Source: Candidatus Methylomicrobium oryzae (GTDB lineage Bacteria > Pseudomonadota > Gammaproteobacteria > Methylococcales > Methylomonadaceae). Taken from it: DNA of 64,000 nucleotides. Below the pieces are notes generated by a model that saw nothing but the letters and a program-made list of their open reading frames with translations, was not told the DNA's origin and did no database searches. This document shows positions 58,356 to 64,000 of the stretch, piece by piece. The translations under genes were made by a program, and so were the position numbers. Position 1 is the first letter of the stretch; each line of letters begins with the position of its first letter. The stretch covers positions 271,999 to 335,998 of the forward strand of contig NZ_JAERVK010000004.1 in assembly GCF_016745425.1 (NCBI RefSeq), written 5' to 3'.

Positions 58356-60335
58356 ATGGCAAAAAGCCTGCTCGAACAACTTCCCATCATCGTCGCCGAA
58401 GGGCGGCAAACTGCCGAAAAAATATTGGAAAGCCTGGAAGACCCTCACCGCATTACACTGCAAACCCGCGAATGGGTATTGCCTGCGAAGGACTCGGCAC
58501 AAAATGGCTTGTACAAAAGTGTAGACCGGGTTAGCGATGGCGTAACCCGACAAGCCGAAGCCACAAACGTCGGGTTACGGCTAACGACTAACCCGACCGA
58601 CCCATCGAATCAATCTTGGCAAAATCGCCTGATCTACGGCGATAATTTGCTGGCGATGGCCGCACTGCTGGCCGGCGACGACGAAACGCCCAGCCTGCGC
58701 GGCAAAATCGATCTGATCTACATCGATCCGCCGTTCGATTCGAAAGCCGACTGCCGCACCAAAATCACCCTGCCCGGCGTGGAACTGGAACAAAAACCGG
58801 CCGTGATCGAACAGTTCGCCTATTCCGATACTTGGGCGGACGGCACCGCCTCCTATCTGGCGATGATCACGCCGCGCCTGATCCTGATGCGCGAGCTATT
58901 GAGCGACGCCGGCTCGATCTATGTACATCTGGATTGGCATATGGGGCATTATGTAAAGTTGGTTTTGGATGAGGTGTTCGGGAAGGATCATTTCATTAAC
59001 GAGATCATTTGGCATTACCGAAAATGGTCCCCTCAATCAAAAAATTTCCAACATAACCATGACACCATTTTTTGGTATGGGAAAAATGCGGAAAACCGTT
59101 ACATCCATATTCCCGAATTTCAAGAACAGTCGGCGGGAACTTTAAAACCTGGGAAAGGGAAAAAACAGCACGCCGTTTTTGATGAGTCAGGTATGCACCC
59201 GGCAACCCGTGCAGATGATGAGACGACTGGGGCACCACTGGCCGATGTGTGGGATGGGGGTATTTGGAACATCTCCATCATTAACCCCGCCGCGATCGAA
59301 CGCGTGGACTACGCAACACAAAAACCTGAACAATTGCTCAAACGGATTATTCAACATTTCTGCCCCGAAAATGGTTTAGTCGCCGACTTCTTCGGCGGTT
59401 CCGGCACCACCGCCGCCGTCGCGGAGAAGCTGGGCCGCCGCTGGATCACTACCGACCTCGGCAAACCGGCCTGCATGATCATGCGCAAGCGTCTGATCGA
59501 CCAGAACGCCCGGCCGTTTTTGTATCAGGCCATTGGCGATTATCAGGTCGAAGCCGCCCAATCCACACAGGGACGGCAATCTAGAATCGGCGATCTGGCG
59601 CAAATCGTCCTGCAGCTGTTCGGCGCGCTACCGCTGGCGCCGGAAGACAATCCGGGCCGCAATCTGGGACGGATCGTTTTCGGTAACAATAAAATATTGG
59701 TCTACGCCGACTCGCCGAACAAATTCACCTGCGCGGCGACGCTGAGAAAAGCCATCGCCCAGCGCGACATGCTAATGGGAGGATGGGATAAAGTCGTGGT
59801 GCTGGGCTGGAATTTCGAGCCGTCCCTCGGCGAAACCCTTACCGCTTTGAATGACGACCGCCTGGAAGTACTGATGATTCCGCCGGATTTGCCGGACCGG
59901 CTGAGAAAGAAAGGCGGCTTCGACAAGCTGAAAGGCGTCGTGCGCTTCGCCGGATTGCAATATCTGACCATCAAGCCGGTGCAAAGGCAGCGGCAAGGTG
60001 AAGATGAAATCTTATCCGTTGCCCTCGACAATTACGTCCTACTCTCCCCGGAAGCCATCAACCTCGACGCAGCCAACCGCGCCAAACTGCACGGCATTAT
60101 CAACAGCGAACCGTTGGCGCTGCTTGAATACTGGGCAGTGGACCCGGATTACGACGGCAAACTGTTCCGCTCGGTCTGGCAGAATTACCGCGGCAACAAC
60201 GACACCGACCCGCTGCGCGTGGCGACCTTAGCCTGGCTCGCCGTGCCGGCCAAAAACGGCAGCCGCAAGGTGTGCGTGCGGGCGGTGGACGTGTTCGGCT
60301 TGGAAGCGGAAGTGGTAGTTGAGGTGGCCGGATGA
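58356..60335 (+). CDS. mod: Type III restriction-modification DNA methyltransferase (Mod)
   Basis: A protein of 659 residues from ATG 58356, which has AGGA eight bases upstream. An in-frame start at 58308 would add 16 residues but lies inside the operator region. The adenine methyltransferase motif IV is DLIYIDPPFDSKADCRTKI near residue 120 (DPPF). Motif I, VADFFGGSGTTAAVAEKLGRRWI near 345, comes after it, giving the beta-class order typical of type III Mod. The middle holds the target recognition region. The C-terminal 250 residues contain further domain(s) for Res interaction. The expected modification is N6-methyladenine; the target sequence is unknown. Confidence 0.9.
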   Translation: MAKSLLEQLPIIVAEGRQTAEKILESLEDPHRITLQTREWVLPAKDSAQNGLYKSVDRVSDGVTRQAEATNVGLRLTTNPTDPSNQSWQNRLIYGDNLLAMAALLAGDDETPSLRGKIDLIYIDPPFDSKADCRTKITLPGVELEQKPAVIEQFAYSDTWADGTASYLAMITPRLILMRELLSDAGSIYVHLDWHMGHYVKLVLDEVFGKDHFINEIIWHYRKWSPQSKNFQHNHDTIFWYGKNAENRYIHIPEFQEQSAGTLKPGKGKKQHAVFDESGMHPATRADDETTGAPLADVWDGGIWNISIINPAAIERVDYATQKPEQLLKRIIQHFCPENGLVADFFGGSGTTAAVAEKLGRRWITTDLGKPACMIMRKRLIDQNARPFLYQAIGDYQVEAAQSTQGRQSRIGDLAQIVLQLFGALPLAPEDNPGRNLGRIVFGNNKILVYADSPNKFTCAATLRKAIAQRDMLMGGWDKVVVLGWNFEPSLGETLTALNDDRLEVLMIPPDLPDRLRKKGGFDKLKGVVRFAGLQYLTIKPVQRQRQGEDEILSVALDNYVLLSPEAINLDAANRAKLHGIINSEPLALLEYWAVDPDYDGKLFRSVWQNYRGNNDTDPLRVATLAWLAVPAKNGSRKVCVRAVDVFGLEAEVVVEVAG

Positions 60336-60732
60336 TGACTTATTGGTCATTTTCTGTCCTTTTGAGACGTCTCCGGTCAAAAAGGCGGCGGCCAATCCGG
60401 TAACGGCAAGTCCGGCAATCGTGCCGCCTGCCTCCGGCCGCCTGTTTACAGCCGTATAAGCACCACCGCCTATGCCGGAAAAACCGATCAGCAATGCGCA
60501 AATTGTCCGATAAGCCGTTCGATAAAAACAAAGGTGTTTACCCGATGTGTTTCTTTGCGCCGATATTCGGCTTCAGTCTGGGCTGTTCGAAAGTCCAATC
60601 GATACGGTCAGGGCGGAATGGGTGAAGTTGCTCGATTTGATGGACGGGGATAATCGGGCTGTCGGTTTCGTGCTGTTGAACCGTCAGGTCGCCGTGCCGT
60701 CTTTTAACGGAGGCGTGAGTCGATTTTGCCAT
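60336..60732 (-). pseudogene. DUF2335 membrane protein, two frameshifts
   Basis: A DUF2335 gene split into three frames. From ATG 60732 the product reads HETDSPIIPVHQIEQLHPFRPDRIDWTFEQ. A single-base insertion near 60590 shifts into TEAEYRRKETHRVNTFVFIERLIGQFA, and a single-base deletion near 60500 shifts into ALLIGFSGIGGGAYTAVNRRPEAGGTIAGLAVTGLAAAFLTG, the two-helix C-terminus. The first frame ends at a stop within the shift. The last frame runs on antisense into the end of mod. All parts join into one recognisable family sequence, so it is a recent pseudogene. Confidence 0.8.
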
Positions 60733-60901
60733 GTTTGTTTACATTTTTTTGCAGCCCTCTGGCAACTTTAGCCGCGTCACTGCGCAATATGCCGGCATCT
60801 TTGCGAAAATCGCCGCGCGGCGAACGAAAATGGTCCTGCTCCGGATACAAGACCAGCGCCTGACTTATACCCGCCAACCAATTCTTCAAATGTTTGTTCA
60901 T
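60704..60901 (-). CDS. Small hypothetical protein, 65 residues
   Basis: A small basic protein, starting MNKHLKNWLAGISQALVLYP and containing SPRGDFRKDAGILRSDAAKVARGLQKNVNKHGK. It overlaps the start of the DUF2335 pseudogene by 29 bases in the same direction, so the two were probably one operon. I recognise no named family. It lies inside the gap of the type III R-M locus on the opposite strand. Confidence 0.5.
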   Translation of the reverse strand: MNKHLKNWLAGISQALVLYPEQDHFRSPRGDFRKDAGILRSDAAKVARGLQKNVNKHGKIDSRLR

Positions 60902-60980
60902 AAGCTTTTCCTTGAAGAATAAGGTTTTTCCCTACTCTAGCAAGATCAGCAGTCTTCTATCCGCATAAACAAGATTTATC

Positions 60981-63938
60981 ATGTCACAACTCGAACTTGC
61001 CAGTGCTTTAACCACCAAAACCCGGCAACTCTGTACCGGCCTGGAACACGGCACCGCCGATATTCTCGATTGGGTCACGCCAACCACGGCCGCGCTTTTA
61101 CACGGGTGGTTCGGCGAGGAAGCCTACGCAACGCGCCGCCTGAATTTTCATCCGGGGCAAAAACAGGCGATTTTGAACACCATCGCCGCCCACGAAATTT
61201 ATGCCGTTGCCGACTTAAAAAGCCTCTATCAACAGGCCGCGCCGGATGTGCTGTTGACCAGCAAGCGCCTAGCTGAAGTGTCGCAAAACAAGCACCGGCA
61301 TCCGAAATACTGCTTGAAAATGGCGACCGGCACCGGCAAGACCTGGGTGCTGCAAGCCTTGCTGATCTGGCAGCTGCTGAACAAGAACGCGGCGCTTGCG
61401 GAAGGGGTGGACGATGCGCGCTTTACCCGGCATTTTCTGATCGTAGCCCCCGGCCTGATCGCTTACGACCGCCTGCTGGATGCGTTCTGCGGCAAGCAGG
61501 CGGAGAACGGGCGCGATTTCGCGACCTCCGACATCGTGCAATACGCCGAGCTGTTCGTGCCGGAAAACCACCGGGAGGCGGTGTTCAACTTTATGCGCGG
61601 CAATGTCTGCGACAAAACCGAAATCGGCCGGAAAACCACCGGCAACGGCATGATCGCGATTGCCGACTGGCACTTGCTGCAGGCAGCCGGCGCGAAACAA
61701 TGCGACGCCTACCCGGAAACGCCGGGATCGCCCCCCGACCCGCAAGCGGCCGTCAACGCCCTGCTGCCGGTCATGCCGGGTAAAGCGGCAGGGAATAGTC
61801 TCGACGTACTGGACAAACGTTTCGCGCGCGGCGACGTACTCGATTTTCTGGCCCGCCTGCCGGAACTCATGGTGTTCAACGACGAGGCGCACCACATTCA
61901 CGACCTCAAGCGCGAGAGCGAAACCACTGAGGTGGAATGGCAACCGAGCCTGATGCGGATCACCGAAAACAAGGGCCACCGCTTCATGCAGGTGGATTTT
62001 TCCGCCGCGCCTTACAACGCCGTCGGTTCCGGCAAAAACAAACGCAAAGTCTATTTTCCGCACATCATCGCCGATTTCGACCTGAAAACCGCGCTGCGGC
62101 AAGGCCTGGTAAAGTCGCCGGTACTGGATCGGCGCAAGGAAATCGGCGCGCTGCCGCTGGAGTTCAAGGCTGAACGCGGCGAAGACGGCAATCCGATCTT
62201 AAGCGCAGGCCAGCGGGTGATGCTGCGCGCCGGCTTGCAGAAGCTGCACCAGCTGGAAGCCGATTTCGCCCGCCTCGATCCGAACCGGTATCCGAAAATG
62301 CTGGTGGTCTGCGAAGACGCGGCGGTGTCGCCGCTAGTCGCGAATTTCTTCCGCGAGGAAGGGCTGGCGGAAATGGATATCATCGCGATCGACTCCGGCA
62401 GAAAGGCCGAACTGGGCGAACAGGACTGGGCGCGGGTGCGCGAACGCCTGTTCGAGGTCGACCGCCGCGCCGCACCGCGCATCCTCATCAGCGTATCGAT
62501 GCTGCGCGAAGGTTTCGACGTCAACAACATCTGCGTGATCGTGCCGCTGCGTTCCTCCCCAGCGCCAATCTTACTGGAACAGATCGTTGGCCGCGGCTTG
62601 CGGCTGATGTGGCGCGAGCACGAATTTGCCGGCAGCAAACGCGAAAACCGCGAACGTATCGCCAGCGGCCGGGAACCGAACAGCCTGATCGATATTCTGG
62701 CGATCATCGAACATCCGGCGTTTCAGCCGTTTTATGCGGAATGGCTGCAGCAAGGTTTGGCGGGAACCGTCGGCGAAGAACAGCATAACGCCAGCAGCGT
62801 GGGTGACATGACTTCGGTAAACTTGCGCGAAGGCTTCAAAGCATTCGATTTCGCGATGCCGTTCATCTTGCGCGAGGCGGAAACGTGGCAGGAACATCGC
62901 GGATTCGATATTGGCGAGCTGCCGCCGTTTTCCGCGCTGAGCCTGGCGCAACTGAAGGCGATGCTCGGCAAAAGCGATGCGTTCGTCTCCCAGGATTTGC
63001 AAAATAGCGCGCTGTTCGGCGATTACCGCCTCGACGGCGCGGTAATGAAGGTAACGGGCTATAACGATTTTCTGTCGCGCCTCACCCGGCGCATTGCCCA
63101 GGCGCTCAGCCGGCCGCTGCCGAAAGGCAGCCGGATTGCCGTCCCTCTTGCCAACCCTTATCTGCAAGTCAATACCGCCGAATTGGCCGGACGGCTGGAA
63201 AGCTACATTCGCAAACGCCTGTTCGGCCGGCCGTTCGAACCTTTTGACGATGAAAACTGGCGCCTGCTGCTGTTGCGGCCGGTTGTCGACCACATCACCC
63301 AAGTGATCGCGCCGGCTTTGCTCGAGGCGGAGCAAACGCATGTCGGCCGCGACAGCGAAGTGCATTACCGGCGCCTGTCAGAGCTTGACCAATGGCCGAT
63401 GCGGGAAAGCCGCTCGCTTGCGGTCGACAAGTGCATTTATCCACGCCTGCCCTATCCCGCCCGTAATGGCGGCCTGCAAAAAGCCCTGATCGAGTGGGCG
63501 AACCTCGACGGCAGCGTCCGGGCATTTTGTAAAATCAGCGCAACCCGGCATGATTTTGCGAAGCTGCGCTATGTCAGGGAAGACGGCCTGTTCGCGTTTT
63601 ATTCGCCGGATTTTCTGCTGCGCACCGACCGGGCGGTTTATCTGGTGGAAACCCAGGCGCAAGCGCAGGTTTCATCGCCGAACGTGCAAAGAAAGCTGAA
63701 AGCGGCGGCGGCCTGGTGCGACAAGATCAACGCGTTGCCGGACGAGGACCGTTCGCATTTGACATGGCATTATGCGTTGCTGGACGAAAGCCTGTTTTAC
63801 GAATGGCGGAATAAAGGCGGGCGCCTGGCCGAGCTTTGCGACTTTGCCCGCCTAAGCGCGCCGGTTTTGCACGATTCGCAAAGCCGCTTGGAAGTCAGAA
63901 TGAAATACGGAGGCTGTCCTGGCGGTTTGTGGAGATAG
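60981..63938 (+). CDS. res: Type III restriction endonuclease subunit (Res)
   Basis: A 985-residue SF2 helicase-nuclease. Walker A MATGTGKTWVLQALL starts near residue 114, the DEAH box VFNDEAHHIHD is at 301-304, ISVSMLREGFDVNNI lies near 508-522, and motif VI LLEQIVGRGLRLMW near 531-544. The C-terminal PD-(D/E)xK-like site reads YSPDFLLRTDRAVYLVETQA with Pro876, Asp877 and Glu890-Thr-Gln892. The usual catalytic Lys is replaced by Gln. It is in the same direction as mod but separated from it by 645 bases containing genes on the other strand. It needs Mod for specificity. Cleavage may be impaired by the Lys-to-Gln change. Confidence 0.9.
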   Translation: MSQLELASALTTKTRQLCTGLEHGTADILDWVTPTTAALLHGWFGEEAYATRRLNFHPGQKQAILNTIAAHEIYAVADLKSLYQQAAPDVLLTSKRLAEVSQNKHRHPKYCLKMATGTGKTWVLQALLIWQLLNKNAALAEGVDDARFTRHFLIVAPGLIAYDRLLDAFCGKQAENGRDFATSDIVQYAELFVPENHREAVFNFMRGNVCDKTEIGRKTTGNGMIAIADWHLLQAAGAKQCDAYPETPGSPPDPQAAVNALLPVMPGKAAGNSLDVLDKRFARGDVLDFLARLPELMVFNDEAHHIHDLKRESETTEVEWQPSLMRITENKGHRFMQVDFSAAPYNAVGSGKNKRKVYFPHIIADFDLKTALRQGLVKSPVLDRRKEIGALPLEFKAERGEDGNPILSAGQRVMLRAGLQKLHQLEADFARLDPNRYPKMLVVCEDAAVSPLVANFFREEGLAEMDIIAIDSGRKAELGEQDWARVRERLFEVDRRAAPRILISVSMLREGFDVNNICVIVPLRSSPAPILLEQIVGRGLRLMWREHEFAGSKRENRERIASGREPNSLIDILAIIEHPAFQPFYAEWLQQGLAGTVGEEQHNASSVGDMTSVNLREGFKAFDFAMPFILREAETWQEHRGFDIGELPPFSALSLAQLKAMLGKSDAFVSQDLQNSALFGDYRLDGAVMKVTGYNDFLSRLTRRIAQALSRPLPKGSRIAVPLANPYLQVNTAELAGRLESYIRKRLFGRPFEPFDDENWRLLLLRPVVDHITQVIAPALLEAEQTHVGRDSEVHYRRLSELDQWPMRESRSLAVDKCIYPRLPYPARNGGLQKALIEWANLDGSVRAFCKISATRHDFAKLRYVREDGLFAFYSPDFLLRTDRAVYLVETQAQAQVSSPNVQRKLKAAAAWCDKINALPDEDRSHLTWHYALLDESLFYEWRNKGGRLAELCDFARLSAPVLHDSQSRLEVRMKYGGCPGGLWR

Positions 63939-64000
63939 CGGCATCCGCCCTTGTATCTTAATCCCGGCCATGATTAGCTATCATGACCTGAGGCAGAATG

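Noticed and set aside
60547..60771. 74-codon plus-strand frame in the mod-res gap
   Set aside because: It is antisense to the DUF2335 pseudogene, whose three fragments join into a recognisable family sequence.

Overview
The window looks like chromosomal DNA of a gammaproteobacterium, most plausibly a methanotroph-like (Methylococcales-type) organism. The gammaproteobacterial assignment rests on gene order seen here: ispB / rplU-rpmA-obgE-proB / rpsT / murJ, a nine-gene atpIBEFHAGDC operon followed by glmU-glmS, panD-panC-panB-folK-pcnB in one direction, and recC-recB-recD. The narrower assignment is inference from base composition and from the many dispersed palindromic repeats. No tRNA, rRNA or CRISPR array was recognised.

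Layout. 0-5 kb: pantothenate and folate genes plus poly(A) polymerase (minus strand). 5-5.7 kb: a small membrane ORF and an RDD-family protein. 5.9-15.1 kb: complete recC-recB-recD. 15.1-16.1 kb: a repeat-rich non-coding patch with a broken REP-associated transposase. 16.1-21.7 kb: small envelope and accessory genes (membrane protein, Blc-type lipocalin, a GbsR-type regulator upstream of an SDR-DoxX / DUF2269 / DUF4166 operon, a lipoprotein, a cupin). 21.8-26.4 kb: ispB, rplU, rpmA, obgE, proB, rpsT. 26.5-29.8 kb: a decay zone with a murJ pseudogene, dispersed 48-bp repeats, a GNAT enzyme and a cytochrome P450 remnant. 29.8-33.0 kb: glycogen-debranching-type glucosidase and a GT4 glycosyltransferase. 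33.2-43.6 kb: glmS, glmU and the F-type ATP synthase operon. 43.7-52.0 kb: a heavy-metal-type RND efflux operon with its two-component system and a leading lipoprotein. 52.3-57.5 kb: nadA, a HicB-like protein, hicBA, aspS, an FmdB-type zinc ribbon protein and pyrC. 57.6-64 kb: a type III restriction-modification island with its own HTH regulator, split by a decayed DUF2335 gene on the opposite strand.

How the genes work together. PanB, PanC and PanD make pantothenate and FolK feeds folate synthesis. RecBCD repairs double-strand breaks and degrades foreign DNA alongside the type III R-M system. GlmS and GlmU make UDP-GlcNAc. The RND cluster reads as one transcription unit (lipoprotein, response regulator, kinase, membrane fusion protein, pump, outer-membrane factor), typical of metal-responsive efflux.

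The most interesting unexplained signals are: a 48-bp repeat family whose unit carries a stem-loop with compensatory stem changes; the loss of roughly a third of murJ at its canonical locus; a Gln in place of the usual catalytic Lys in the PD-(D/E)xK-like motif of the type III restriction subunit; and matching motifs in front of the GbsR-type regulator and its neighbouring SDR operon. No clearly new defence or metabolic system was found.
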